Source: Alcaligenes endophyticus
GTDB taxonomy: Bacteria; Pseudomonadota; Gammaproteobacteria; Burkholderiales; Burkholderiaceae_B
NCBI RefSeq assembly: GCF_026344035.1
Contig: NZ_JAPKND010000008.1
Span: forward strand, 1-64,000
DNA length: 64,000 bases
Direction: 5' to 3'
Position numbers and translations under genes: made by a program. Positions within the stretch are counted from its first letter, which is position 1. Every line of letters starts with the position of its first letter. Under the pieces are notes generated by a model. It searched no databases. It was not told the DNA's origin and saw only the letters and a list, made by a program, of their open reading frames with translations. Positions 26,165 to 35,490 of the stretch are shown here, one piece after another.

Positions 26165-27094
26165 TCACACACGATCAATAATTTTTTCGCCAAACAATCC
26201 CTGAGGACGGAAGAGCAAAAAGACCAAAGCCAAGATATAGGCAAACCAGATTTCGATTCCGCCCCCTACGTAAGGGCCCAAATACACTTCTGATAGCTTC
26301 TCGCCCACCCCAATGATGAGCCCCCCTACAATGGCACCCGGCACTGATGTCAGACCACCTAGGATGACCACTGGCAAAGCTCGCAGGGCGGCCGTTGAAA
26401 GCGTGAACTGCACACCAAACTTTGAACCCCATATAATGCCGGCTACTAACGCCACCAAACCGGCTACCGTCCAAACTACTACCCAAATGCGATTGAGCGG
26501 GATACCAATGGACTGAGCCGCTTGATGGTCGTCCGCAACGGCACGCAAGGCACGACCCGTAGAGGTGTATTGGAAAAACATGGCTAGCAACGCCACCAAT
26601 AAAGCAGCGACTACAGCCGAGCTTAAGTCTTCTAAATTAATGAGGATGCCACCCTCAAACATCTCACCAAGAATGAACACCGGATCTTTCGGCATGCCTA
26701 CATTAATCGAGTACACCGAACTACCAAAGAGTATTTGCCCCATCCCATCGAGAAAGTAGCTAATACCTATGGTGGCCATTAATAAAGAGGTTGCCTCTTG
26801 GTTGACCAAATAGCGCAGCACCAAGCGCTCAATGAGCACCGCGATCAGCCACATCAGTATCGCGGCCAAGATAAAAGCCAGCACATTGCCCCACAGACCG
26901 GGCTCCATACCTAACCATTTTGGTATCCACTCGGAGAAGCGTGCCATCGCTAACGCCGCCACCAATACCATGGCACCTTGGGCAAAGTTAAATACCCCTG
27001 AGGCTTTGAAAATCAACACGAAGCCTAACGCTACTAGAGCGTAGAGCATGCCGGTCATCAAGCCGCCAAATAACGTTTCCAATAAAAAAGCCAT
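26165..27094 (-). CDS. livH: Branched-chain-type ABC transporter permease (LivH)
   Basis: Inner-membrane permease, 309 aa, about eight hydrophobic segments. Recognisable LivH blocks are GMLYALVALGFVLIFKASGVFNFAQGAMV at the N-terminus, the coupling loop GRALRAVADDHQAAQSIGIPLNRIW, and VVILGGLTSVPGAIVGGLIIG. It starts 12 bp after livG, so the two are translated in sequence. Confidence 0.93.
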   Translation of the reverse strand: MAFLLETLFGGLMTGMLYALVALGFVLIFKASGVFNFAQGAMVLVAALAMARFSEWIPKWLGMEPGLWGNVLAFILAAILMWLIAVLIERLVLRYLVNQEATSLLMATIGISYFLDGMGQILFGSSVYSINVGMPKDPVFILGEMFEGGILINLEDLSSAVVAALLVALLAMFFQYTSTGRALRAVADDHQAAQSIGIPLNRIWVVVWTVAGLVALVAGIIWGSKFGVQFTLSTAALRALPVVILGGLTSVPGAIVGGLIIGVGEKLSEVYLGPYVGGGIEIWFAYILALVFLLFRPQGLFGEKIIDRV

Positions 27095-27106
27095 AATGAT
27101 TCTGCC

Positions 27107-27913
27107 TCAGGAGTCTTGACCTGCGCCCAGATAGGCTCGGATCACTTCGGGGTCTTGGCGTACCTCATCGGGTACACCATCTCCAATTTTTTTACCGTAA
27201 TCAAGGACCACCACTCGGTCGGAAATGTCCATGACTACCCCCATATCGTGCTCAATCAGCACGATGGTGGTGCCGTACTCTTCATTGACATCCAGAATAA
27301 AACGGCACATGTCCTGTTTTTCCTCGATGTTCATCCCTGCCATGGGCTCATCCAGCAATAAAATTCGTGGTTCCATCGCCAGCGCGCGCCCTAAATCGAC
27401 CCGCTTTTGCAAGCCGTAAGGCAAACGTCCCACAGGGGTTTTCCGGTAAGCCTGAATTTCGAGAAAATCAATAATGCCCTCGACAATCTCACGATTGCGG
27501 ATCTCTTCACGCTCGGCTTTACCCCAGCGCAGCGCTTGCGCAAGAATGCCGCTATGCATATGCAGATTACGGCCCGTCATGATGTTGTCCAGCACGCTCA
27601 TACCTTTGAACAGCGCTAGGTTCTGGAAAGTACGGGCGATACCTTGAGTGGCCGCCAAACGCGGGCTCATACGAGGGTGCTTAGTACCGCGCAAGCTAAT
27701 CTCCCCCTCTTGGGGTGCATAGACACCATTAATGACATTTAACATAGAGCTTTTACCAGCTCCGTTAGGGCCAATAATCGATCGGATTTCATGCTCGCGT
27801 ACATTAAAAGAAATATTACTGAGCGCTTTTACCCCCCCGAACGCTAAAGAGATTTGCTGTAAATCCAGAATGACATCGCCAATACGGCGCTCTTGAGTTG
27901 CTATCCCACTCAT
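27107..27913 (-). CDS. livG: ABC transporter ATP-binding protein (LivG type)
   Basis: ATPase of 268 aa. Walker A is GPNGAGKS (48-55), Walker B RILLLDEP, and the H-loop VLIEHDMGVVMDISD. The signature is the Liv-type LPYGLQKRVDLGRALA in place of LSGGQ. Its start codon overlaps the end of the acyl-CoA synthetase gene by 4 bp, a strong sign that ligase and importer are made together. Confidence 0.93.
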   Translation of the reverse strand: MSGIATQERRIGDVILDLQQISLAFGGVKALSNISFNVREHEIRSIIGPNGAGKSSMLNVINGVYAPQEGEISLRGTKHPRMSPRLAATQGIARTFQNLALFKGMSVLDNIMTGRNLHMHSGILAQALRWGKAEREEIRNREIVEGIIDFLEIQAYRKTPVGRLPYGLQKRVDLGRALAMEPRILLLDEPMAGMNIEEKQDMCRFILDVNEEYGTTIVLIEHDMGVVMDISDRVVVLDYGKKIGDGVPDEVRQDPEVIRAYLGAGQDS

Positions 27914-29862
27914 ACCCGCCCACCCATTTTCTCAATTCGCAAATCAGCCGAAATTACGCCCGTACGACCGTCCTCAAACTTCACTTCGGTCTCAACAAAC
28001 TGACGTTCACGCCCCGCAAACAAGGCTTCCACCAGTACACTGTATTTTTGCGCAATAAACCCGCGCCTGACCTTGCGCGTTCGTGTCAGTTCGTCATCGT
28101 CTGGATCAAGCTCTTTGTGTAAGATCAAAAAGCTCGCTATTTGAGAGCCGGATAGTTTCGGATCAGTGGCTAGATCAAGATTTGTTTGGGCCACACAATC
28201 TCGAATTAAGGCGTACACCTCGGGCTTAGCCGCTAAGTCGGTATAACCCGCGTAGGGTAAGTTACGTCGCTCCGCCCAGTTACCTACTGCTTCCAAATCA
28301 ATATTGATGAAAGCGCATACCTGGGGTTGATCGGCTCCAAACGCAACCGCCTCTTTGATGTAGGGGAAGAACTTGAGCTTATTCTCGATGTACTTAGGCG
28401 CAAATAAACTGCCGTCAGCCAACTTGCCTACATCCTTAGCACGGTCAATGATTTTTAACTGGCCATCGGTATCCAAATAGCCCGCATCCCCGGTGTGATA
28501 CCAGCCATCGGCCGTGAACGACTCTTGGGTGGATTCGGGATTGCGGTAATACTCTTTGAATAAGCCTGGGCTACGAATTTGAATTTCGCCGCTTTCCGCT
28601 ACACGCAGCTCCACCCCTTTAACCGGCGGTCCCACGGTATCCGCCCGTACATGACCATCTTCTTGCACACAGACAAATACCGAGGTTTCCGTGGAACCAT
28701 ATAGTTGCTTGAGGTTGATGCCTATAGAGCGATAAAAATCGAACAAATCAGGACCAATAGCCTCACCGGCGGTATACGCCACCCGCACTCTGCTCATGCC
28801 TAAGGCATTGCGCAGAGGTGCGTAGATCAGTACGTTACCCAGGGAATACAATGCCCTCTGCCACGCACTCACACCGGCTTCCCGATTCAAAATTTTGACC
28901 CCAACCTTATGGGCCAGCTCCATACAGTGCTTATACAGCCAGCGCTTGAAAGCACTCGCATCCTCCATGCGAATGGTGACTTGAGTCAGTAGCCCTTCTA
29001 ACACCCGTGGTGGCGCAAAATAATAGCTAGGGCCGATGTCATGCATGTCGATAGACACCGTTTCAGGAGACTCAGGGTGATTAACCGTAAAGCCCGTTAC
29101 TAAAAACTGTGTATACGAAAACATGTTTTGCCCTATCCAAGCGGGCGGCAAATAGGCAAGCACTTCTTCTGCATCCGTCAAGTTTTCTAACTCTTGGATG
29201 GCCAGTGCCCGATCTATCAAAGCGTGGTGGGTCAGTACTACCCCTTTCGGCTTGCCTGTGGTGCCCGAGGTATAAAACATAGCCGCGGCATCATCAGCAC
29301 GAACCGCTGCCGTGCGAGCCTTTAGCTCCGCGCCATGCTGCGCTTGGTATTGCGTTCCGCGCTCCAATAGACGCTCGTAAGGCAGCACGTGGGCCTGCGT
29401 ATAGTTGCGTAGCCCGCGGGGGTCATCATAAATAATGTAGCGCAAGGCCTCGCTTTCATGCTCGACCTCAAGCAGCTTGTCTACCTGCTCTTGGTCTTCC
29501 ACTACCGCTATGCAGATTTGCGCATCATTTAAGACATGCAGCATTTCTTGTGCGACGGCATCTTGGTACAACGGCACAGGAATTGCGCCGAGCATCTGAC
29601 TGGCCATCATCGCCAAATACAATCGCGGACGATTCTCTCCCACAATGGCAACGTGCTGCCCCACCTCGAGCCCCAAGCTTGCCAAACCTGCCGCTAACAA
29701 GCTAGCCTCTTGGGCGAGTTGTTCCCAGGTCATCGTTTGCCAGATACCTAGATCCTTCTCACGCATTGCAGGACGTGCCCCGCGATGCTGAGCATGATAT
29801 TGTATCCATTCCGGAAAAGTTTCCGGTAAGCCCTGCCGCTTTCTTACTTCGTCCTGAATCAC
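27910..29862 (-). CDS. AMP-binding acyl-CoA synthetase (long-chain type)
   Basis: ANL-superfamily ligase, 650 aa, similar to long-chain fatty-acid-CoA ligases. The phosphate-binding loop TSGTTGKPKG is at 198-207, YGSTET at 388-393, and the hinge region shows GWYHTGDAGYLDTDGQLKIIDRAKDVGKLADG. There is no signal peptide or clear membrane helix. It is the first gene of the operon and is coupled to livG by a 4-bp overlap, suggesting that the imported acid is trapped as a CoA thioester. The exact acid is unknown; an aromatic or branched acid is as likely as a fatty acid. Confidence 0.9.
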   Translation of the reverse strand: MIQDEVRKRQGLPETFPEWIQYHAQHRGARPAMREKDLGIWQTMTWEQLAQEASLLAAGLASLGLEVGQHVAIVGENRPRLYLAMMASQMLGAIPVPLYQDAVAQEMLHVLNDAQICIAVVEDQEQVDKLLEVEHESEALRYIIYDDPRGLRNYTQAHVLPYERLLERGTQYQAQHGAELKARTAAVRADDAAAMFYTSGTTGKPKGVVLTHHALIDRALAIQELENLTDAEEVLAYLPPAWIGQNMFSYTQFLVTGFTVNHPESPETVSIDMHDIGPSYYFAPPRVLEGLLTQVTIRMEDASAFKRWLYKHCMELAHKVGVKILNREAGVSAWQRALYSLGNVLIYAPLRNALGMSRVRVAYTAGEAIGPDLFDFYRSIGINLKQLYGSTETSVFVCVQEDGHVRADTVGPPVKGVELRVAESGEIQIRSPGLFKEYYRNPESTQESFTADGWYHTGDAGYLDTDGQLKIIDRAKDVGKLADGSLFAPKYIENKLKFFPYIKEAVAFGADQPQVCAFINIDLEAVGNWAERRNLPYAGYTDLAAKPEVYALIRDCVAQTNLDLATDPKLSGSQIASFLILHKELDPDDDELTRTRKVRRGFIAQKYSVLVEALFAGRERQFVETEVKFEDGRTGVISADLRIEKMGGRV

Positions 29863-29886
29863 AGCTCCACCTCCGGACTCATGCTG

Positions 29887-29901
29887 ATCTCTAGCCGAGA
29901 T
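29887..29901. promoter_or_regulatory. Candidate operator ahead of the ligase/ABC operon
   Basis: An inverted repeat ATCTC-TAGCC-GAGAT lies 25 bp upstream of the acyl-CoA synthetase start, in the 174-bp divergent gap shared with the Crp-family regulator gene. Its position would suit an operator. The arms differ from the classical CRP site TGTGA/TCACA. Assignment rests on symmetry and place only. Confidence 0.3.
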
Positions 29902-30036
29902 ACTTCTAATCGTTAATAATTCAAAAAGGTATGTTTTTTATTTTTTAAGCATTGCACTGTTAATTTAAGTTATCGGCTGCCATACTGACTAACTGTCACC
30001 AACATGACATTCATCCTTTATTTAGGGTAAATCCTC

Positions 30037-30723
30037 ATGCAACTGATTGACGCTCTACACTCACGAGCTGCGTGGTTTAAATTGCTGACTGCTGAGCAGC
30101 AAGAACGGGTCTTGCGCGACACCATACTTAGCACTTATGCCGCCTCTGCCATCATTGAAAGCAAGGGCTACCGGGCCAGTGCCTGGATAGGCGTTATGTC
30201 TGGTTTAGTCAAGGTTTCGGTGGGTAATCCAGACGGCAAAATTGCCACCTTAACAGGCGTGCCGGTGGGCGGCTGGATTGGCGAGGGCTCCCTGCTTAAA
30301 TGCGAAGAGCGCAAGTACGATGTCGTCTCCCTACGCACCTCTATCATTGCGCGTCTTCCTGCCGCTACCTTTAACTGGCTACTAGACCATAGTATTGCTT
30401 TCAACCGCTATTTGTTACATCAATTAAATGAACGAGTAGCGCAATTTATTGGTAAGGCAGAGTACGATCGTTTAGCCAGCCCTGATGCTCGTGTAGCGCT
30501 TTGTTTGGCCGAGCTTTTCAACCCTTTGCTCTATCCGGGCAAAGGCCTGCGACTAGACATTACGCAAGAAGAAATTGGCTACCTAGCCCGCGTTTCCCGA
30601 CAACGAGCCAACCAGGCCTTGCGCCAGTTGGAGTCCGAACAACTGTTAAAAGTGGAATACGGTGCCGTCGAAGTGCTTGATTTGGCACGGTTAAAAAATT
30701 ATGCGCACTGCAATAAAGTCTAA
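30037..30723 (+). CDS. Crp/Fnr-family transcriptional regulator
   Basis: Regulator of 228 aa with an N-terminal cyclic-nucleotide-type beta-roll (about 15-115), a dimer helix (116-145) and a C-terminal winged helix (ITQEEIGYLARVSRQRANQALRQLE, 174-199). There is no N-terminal cysteine cluster, so it is not an oxygen-sensing FNR. The phosphate cassette of CRP is replaced by GEGSLLKCEERKYDVVSLRTS, so cAMP binding is doubtful. It is divergent from the acyl-CoA synthetase/ABC operon and is its probable regulator; the signal could be the imported acid or its CoA ester. Confidence 0.88.
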   Translation: MQLIDALHSRAAWFKLLTAEQQERVLRDTILSTYAASAIIESKGYRASAWIGVMSGLVKVSVGNPDGKIATLTGVPVGGWIGEGSLLKCEERKYDVVSLRTSIIARLPAATFNWLLDHSIAFNRYLLHQLNERVAQFIGKAEYDRLASPDARVALCLAELFNPLLYPGKGLRLDITQEEIGYLARVSRQRANQALRQLESEQLLKVEYGAVEVLDLARLKNYAHCNKV

Positions 30724-30725
30724 GG

Positions 30726-31421
30726 CTAGAGGCGCTCGCCGAATATGGCAGAGCCTACCCGCACCTCGGTAGCGCCTTCTGCAATGGCAAGCTCCAGATC
30801 GCCACTCATGCCCATCGACAAACGCGTGATATTGGTATGCCCGCGCGCCTGCAAACGATCTCTCAGATCGCGTAGCTGTGCAAAGCAAGCGCGCACTCGT
30901 TGCTCATCAGCATGATGCTCTGCAATGGTCATTAAGCCTTGCACGCGTAACTGCGAAAAGTCCGACAACTGATCAGCAAACTCCATAAGCTGATCAACCG
31001 CCACGCCGTGCTTCGTTGGCTCGCGAGAAGTTTTTACTTGAATCAACACATCAAGCTGCCGCTCTTCCAGCAATAAACGCTGCTGTAAAGCCTGCGCCAA
31101 CGCTAGACGATCCAAGGACTGCACTTCACTGGCATAGTGGGCAGCCTCACGAACTTTGTTGGTCTGCAAATGCCCTATCATGACCCAATCGAGCCTATGT
31201 ATTGCTAACGCTTGCGATTTGTCGCGTAAATCCTGCATTCGATTCTCGGCAAAGCGATGCAAACCTAACTCCATGGCCTGCTGCACGCAAGGAACGGGAA
31301 AGGTCTTACTGACTGGCAATAACGTCACGGAATCCGGTGACCGCCCGGCCTGCTCGCAGGCACGCGCAATACGCTGCTGCACCGCTTTTAAGCGCTCAGC
31401 CATCAGATCATTCCTAGTCAT
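30726..31421 (-). CDS. yggS: YggS/PLPBP family pyridoxal-phosphate homeostasis protein
   Basis: PLP-binding protein of 231 aa with an alanine-racemase-like barrel and no known catalysis, involved in vitamin B6 and amino-acid balance. The PLP lysine is Lys39 in LLPVSKTFP, with GENRMQ-type FAENRMQDL, IGHLQTNK and the phosphate site SMGMSGDLELAIAEGATEVRVGSAIFG, given here in part. The ATG at 31421 has AAGGAG 7 bases upstream, better than the TTG two codons earlier. Only two bases separate its stop from the convergent regulator gene. Confidence 0.94.
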   Translation of the reverse strand: MTRNDLMAERLKAVQQRIARACEQAGRSPDSVTLLPVSKTFPVPCVQQAMELGLHRFAENRMQDLRDKSQALAIHRLDWVMIGHLQTNKVREAAHYASEVQSLDRLALAQALQQRLLLEERQLDVLIQVKTSREPTKHGVAVDQLMEFADQLSDFSQLRVQGLMTIAEHHADEQRVRACFAQLRDLRDRLQARGHTNITRLSMGMSGDLELAIAEGATEVRVGSAIFGERL

Positions 31422-31580
31422 CCTCAAACTCCTTCTTGAACAAAGACCACACCTAGTGCAAGCCGTACTCGACTAGTCCCAACTCATAGCATACCCGTTC
31501 ATCTTAAGATAAGAAAATGACATGGAGATAGACGGGAGGCGGGTATGCACGTCATAATTGGCAATTCGACGCCCCACCGC

Positions 31581-31605
31581 ACGAGCTCCATGAGCTCGTA
31601 TTTTT
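31581..31605 (+). terminator. Hairpin with T-run in the gdhA leader (possible attenuator)
   Basis: An 8-bp stem ACGAGCTC/GAGCTCGT with a 3-base loop (31581-31599) is followed by ATTTTTAT, the form of an intrinsic terminator on the forward strand. No forward gene ends nearby, as the gene just upstream (yggS) runs the other way, so any transcript crossing it is probably heading into gdhA 50 bp downstream. A CATAAT at 31553-31558 could be the -10. This suggests premature termination control. Confidence 0.55.
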
Positions 31606-31655
31606 ATAGAGTCGCCAGCCTGGACTTGGCCCCGCTTTAAAATCCAGAGGAATGC

Positions 31656-32945
31656 ATGACAGAAAACCCAACACACTCCCTGCCCTCCTATCTCAATCCC
31701 GATGACCTAGGCCCTTGGGGCATTTACTTGGAGCAGGTGGAACGGGTCACCCCTTATCTGGGTAAGCTATCCAAATGGGTAGAAACGCTTAAGCGCCCCA
31801 AGCGTACACTTATCGTCGATGTGCCCATTCAACTGGACAACGGCACCATCGCGCACTTCGAGGGCTATCGAGTTCAACATAACACCTCTCGTGGACCAGG
31901 CAAGGGGGGGGTACGCTACCACCAAGATGTGACACTGTCGGAAGTTATGGCTTTGTCAGCATGGATGTCGGTGAAATCGGCGGCCGTCAACCTGCCTTTT
32001 GGCGGTGCTAAAGGCGGTATACGTATCGATCCGCGTCTTTACTCGCAACCCGAACTAGAACGTTTAACGCGTCGCTACACCAGCGAAATTGGTAGTATCA
32101 TCGGCCCCAACAAAGACATACCGGCGCCGGATGTGAATACGAATGCCCAAACCATGGCCTGGATGATGGACACCTACTCCATGAATGTAGGAGCCACCAC
32201 CACAGGCGTAGTCACCGGTAAACCTATTTCCTTGGGCGGCAGCTTAGGTCGAGTTGAAGCCACTGGACGCGGTGTCTACACTATCGCTTGCGAAGCAGCG
32301 CGAGACGCAGGCATCGCCCTCGAGGGCGCTCGCATCTGTATCCAGGGTTTTGGCAACGTGGGTAGCACAGCAGCTCGCTTATTCAGCGACGCAGGCGCTA
32401 AAGTGTTAGCGATACAAGACCACACTGGAACCATATACAACCCTAACGGTATTGATATCATTGCTTTACTTGACTATGTAGAGCAAGAAAAAGGGGTGGC
32501 TGGTGCCCCCGGCACTGAAATTCTACCCAATGAGCAATTTTGGCAGCTTGATACGGATATTCTGGTGCCCGCCGCCCTAGAAAACCAAATTAATCGCCAC
32601 AATGCCGACCAAGTCCGGGCTCGCATCGTCGTCGAAGGCGCTAACGGCCCAACCTCTCCCGAAGCCGACGATATTTTGAACTCGAAAGGCATCATTGTGG
32701 TACCCGACGTGGTCGCCAATGCGGGCGGCGTGACGGTTAGCTACTTCGAATGGGTGCAAGATTTCTCCAGCTTTTTTTGGAGTGAGGACGAAATCAACGA
32801 ACGTCTAGGCGTCATCATGAAAGCGGCTTATAAGTCTATGGCTGGCGTCGCGGCTGAGCATAAAGTCAGCCTGCGTACCGCCGCCTTTATCGTCGCTTGT
32901 GCACGTATCCTTGAGGCCAGACAAGTGCGTGGACTCTATCCTTAA
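31656..32945 (+). CDS. gdhA: Glutamate dehydrogenase
   Basis: Glu/Leu/Phe/Val dehydrogenase family, 429 aa, interconverts glutamate and 2-oxoglutarate plus ammonia. The substrate domain shows [10 protein letters not shown] (80-89) and the catalytic lysine region [13 protein letters not shown] with Lys119. The nucleotide fold has GFGNVGS (231-237). The 429-residue length fits the hexameric, often NAD-linked catabolic type. The ATG follows AGAGGA. It is followed by an amino-acid importer and an asparaginase on the same strand, so it most likely serves amino-acid breakdown. A terminator-like hairpin precedes it. Confidence 0.95.
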   Translation: MTENPTHSLPSYLNPDDLGPWGIYLEQVERVTPYLGKLSKWVETLKRPKRTLIVDVPIQLDNGTIAHFEGYRVQHNTSRGPGKGGVRYHQDVTLSEVMALSAWMSVKSAAVNLPFGGAKGGIRIDPRLYSQPELERLTRRYTSEIGSIIGPNKDIPAPDVNTNAQTMAWMMDTYSMNVGATTTGVVTGKPISLGGSLGRVEATGRGVYTIACEAARDAGIALEGARICIQGFGNVGSTAARLFSDAGAKVLAIQDHTGTIYNPNGIDIIALLDYVEQEKGVAGAPGTEILPNEQFWQLDTDILVPAALENQINRHNADQVRARIVVEGANGPTSPEADDILNSKGIIVVPDVVANAGGVTVSYFEWVQDFSSFFWSEDEINERLGVIMKAAYKSMAGVAAEHKVSLRTAAFIVACARILEARQVRGLYP

Positions 32946-32958
32946 CACTAGGGTAAAC

Positions 32959-32995
32959 CTTGTCAGTACTACATAAAATGCGTAGTCCTGACAGG
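32959..32995. other. Imperfect 14-bp inverted repeat between gdhA and the ABC operon
   Basis: Arms at 32959-32972 and 32982-32995 (TTGTCAGTACTAC against GTAGTCCTGACAG) pair with one mismatch and one G-T pair around a 9-base loop. It begins 14 bp past the gdhA stop. No T-run follows on the forward strand. It may protect the gdhA mRNA end, act as a partial terminator, or be a protein site controlling the importer genes. Confidence 0.5.
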
Positions 32996-33077
32996 AACAC
33001 GGTAAAATCGCCCGATTAAGCTATTTTAAATGCCATGAAATGCTGCTTTTTTTCCTGTCATCCACAAGGAACAGCTT

Positions 33078-33857
33078 GTGACCCAGCCTAGTTCAAGTGC
33101 TCTTGTGCAGATACGCAATCTGCACAAGCAATTTGGTGCTAACCAGGTGCTTAGAGGCATATCCCTAGAGGCGCAAAAAGGTGCGGTCATTTCCATCATA
33201 GGGGCCTCTGGCTCAGGAAAAAGCACCTTATTGCGCTGTATCAATCACTTGGTCGTACCAGATCAGGGCGAAATACAAATTGGCACAGACATTTTGCGTA
33301 GCAAAAAAAACAGCAAAGGTATTTACGTCAGTGACAATACTCGTCTGCTAGAACAAGTACGTGCCCGCTTAGGCATGGTGTTTCAAAGTTTTAACCTCTG
33401 GACTCACCGGACAGTCATAGAAAATATCTGTGAGGGCCCGATCTATGTTAAAAAAATTGCCCGAGAACAGGCCCGAGCTTACGCCTTAGCACTGCTCGAT
33501 AAAGTCGGCTTGGCTGACAAAGCGCACGCCTACCCGTCCGAGCTATCGGGCGGTCAACAACAACGCGTGGCGATCGCGCGAGCCTTAGCCATGGATCCCG
33601 AAGTCATTTTGTTTGACGAGCCTACTTCGGCACTAGATCCTGAAATGGTCGGTGAAGTCTTGCGTGTTATTCGCCAGCTGGCCCAAGAAGGGCGCACCAT
33701 GATACTGGTTACCCATGAGATGAACTTTGCGCGAGAAGTCTCCAATCACGTCATTTTTATGCATAATGGCTTGATTGAAGAACAAGGTCATCCTGATGCG
33801 GTCTTCGACAATACGCAATCTGAGCGACTGCGACAGTTCTTGCTGCCGATGCGCTAA
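33078..33857 (+). CDS. Polar amino-acid ABC transporter ATP-binding protein
   Basis: HisP/GlnQ-class ATPase, 259 aa. Walker A is GASGSGKST (42-50), signature LSGGQQQRVAIARAL, Walker B VILFDEP with TSALDPE after it, and the H-loop LVTHEMNFAREVS. The start codon is GTG with AAGGA 7 bases upstream. The insertion around residues 75-90 (RSKKNSKGIYVSDNTRL) is like that of HisP/OccP. It leads an importer set with the binding protein and two permeases downstream. Confidence 0.94.
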   Translation: MTQPSSSALVQIRNLHKQFGANQVLRGISLEAQKGAVISIIGASGSGKSTLLRCINHLVVPDQGEIQIGTDILRSKKNSKGIYVSDNTRLLEQVRARLGMVFQSFNLWTHRTVIENICEGPIYVKKIAREQARAYALALLDKVGLADKAHAYPSELSGGQQQRVAIARALAMDPEVILFDEPTSALDPEMVGEVLRVIRQLAQEGRTMILVTHEMNFAREVSNHVIFMHNGLIEEQGHPDAVFDNTQSERLRQFLLPMR

Positions 33858-33948
33858 GATTCTCGTTACATTCTGTGTGTCTTAGAATAAAACCCCAGCC
33901 TATCAAGGCCATGGTCTATATCACTGTCTACTCAAGGAGACGAAACTC

Positions 33949-34755
33949 ATGAGTTTTGTACGTAACACATTATTGGGTGCCATCTTGGCAATTTCAGGTA
34001 GTCAGGCTTTGGCTGACAATCTACGCATCGGCACCGAGGGTGGCTACCCACCATGGAGCATGGTTGACGCAGCCGGTAAGGTGACAGGTTTTGACGCCGA
34101 CGTAGGGGCAGCACTGTGTGCAGAGCTGAAATCCGACTGTCGCTTCGTAGTGCAGTCCTTCGACAGCCTTATTCCCTCGTTAGACGCTCGCCGTTTTGAT
34201 CTCATTATCTCCGGCATGTCTTACACGCCCGAGCGAGCAAAGCGCATTAACTTCAGTATTCCGTACGCCGTCGAAGATGCCATTTTCATTCTGCCTAAAA
34301 ACAGCCCGCTGATTCAAGCCCCCGATGACAAAACCATCTTTGCTGGCTTGGACAAAAAAACCATTGGAGTACAAGCCGGTACTACCCACGGGGCGTTCTT
34401 GGCCAAAATGGCTCCTGATGTAAAAATCAAAAATTACGACACCTTAGATCAAATGCAAATTGATCTAGAGGCAGGCCGTCTAGACGGTACGTTTGCCGAT
34501 CTGACTTCGCAGTCGCAGTTTTTGAACAAAATGGGAAATACCGACTTCTCACTGACCGAGTATGTTATCCCCGGCACGGCCGACCCAGAAACACTAGGCT
34601 ACGGCATTGCTGTCGGCATACATAAAGACAACGCAGAACTTAAATCCAAAGTAGATGCGGCCTTGTGTAAGCTGATTGAAGACGGCACCGTCAAAACAGC
34701 CAGCAAAAAATGGTTTGATATTGACATCGCTAATTACGAAATCTGTAAAAAATAA
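33949..34755 (+). CDS. Polar amino-acid ABC transporter substrate-binding protein
   Basis: SBP_bac_3 family receptor, 268 aa, with a signal peptide cut after about residue 22 (SQALA|DN). The mature protein opens LRIGTEGGYPPWSMVDAAGKVTGFDADVGAALC, with the Lys/Arg/Orn-receptor-like arginine motif around FDLIISGMSYTPERAKRINFSIPY. The Asp in FADLTSQS contacts the amino group in relatives. The sequence resembles basic-amino-acid receptors, but the asparaginase and gdhA context would also suit asparagine, glutamine or histidine. AAGGAG precedes the ATG. Confidence 0.92.
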   Translation: MSFVRNTLLGAILAISGSQALADNLRIGTEGGYPPWSMVDAAGKVTGFDADVGAALCAELKSDCRFVVQSFDSLIPSLDARRFDLIISGMSYTPERAKRINFSIPYAVEDAIFILPKNSPLIQAPDDKTIFAGLDKKTIGVQAGTTHGAFLAKMAPDVKIKNYDTLDQMQIDLEAGRLDGTFADLTSQSQFLNKMGNTDFSLTEYVIPGTADPETLGYGIAVGIHKDNAELKSKVDAALCKLIEDGTVKTASKKWFDIDIANYEICKK

Positions 34756-34776
34756 ACCTATAAGTCGATACCACTG

Positions 34777-35490
34777 ATGCTGGACACCATTATTAACGTA
34801 CTGCGCGAAGGCTGGGGCTGGATGTTTTTGCGTGGTGCCTCCATGACACTGCTGATTTCAGTATTGGGAATGTTCCTGGGGGTAGTAATAGGCATCAGTG
34901 GCGCCAGCCTAAAAATTTCGGCACCAGCGCCCGTCAAAGCGCTGGTCACTGCTTATACAACCATAGTGCGCAGCATTCCTGAGCTGCTCATTATTTATCT
35001 ACTATTTTTTGGCACGACTCGCTTGGCCATCGATATATCAGACTGGTTTGATCAACCTGATTTTATGGATCATGGCTTTCCATTAAGCGTCGGTATTTTA
35101 GCGATAGGCCTTATTTCAGGCTCTTATAGCGTGGAAGTGTTTCGTGGTGCGCTGCTAGCAATACCCGCTGGACAAATTGAAGCCGCCCGCGCCATAGGCA
35201 TGACTGGCTGGCAACGTTTACGCCGTATTATCTTGCCGCAAATGTTCTGGTATGCCTTACCTGGTGCTAATAATGTTTGGCAAAACGCTCTCAAAGACAC
35301 TGCGTTAATTTCTTTAGTAGGGCTAGTGGAAATTATGCGCGCAGCGGTACTAGGCGCCGCCAAAACACGTGAACCTATGGCCATGTACCTAATAGCCGGA
35401 GCGTTGTTTTTTCTTATTGGTGTACTAAGCCAAGGCTTATTCGTCGTCGCTGAGCGCTACTATGGCCGCGGCATGCGAGCCAAATCATGA
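34777..35490 (+). CDS. Polar amino-acid ABC transporter permease 1
   Basis: HisQ/HisM-type permease, 237 aa, with about five membrane helices. The EAA coupling motif is visible as GQIEAARAIGMTGWQRLRRI, preceded by GSYSVEVFRGALLAIP. It overlaps the second permease by 4 bp (ATGA). The two should form a heterodimeric channel. Confidence 0.93.
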   Translation: MLDTIINVLREGWGWMFLRGASMTLLISVLGMFLGVVIGISGASLKISAPAPVKALVTAYTTIVRSIPELLIIYLLFFGTTRLAIDISDWFDQPDFMDHGFPLSVGILAIGLISGSYSVEVFRGALLAIPAGQIEAARAIGMTGWQRLRRIILPQMFWYALPGANNVWQNALKDTALISLVGLVEIMRAAVLGAAKTREPMAMYLIAGALFFLIGVLSQGLFVVAERYYGRGMRAKS

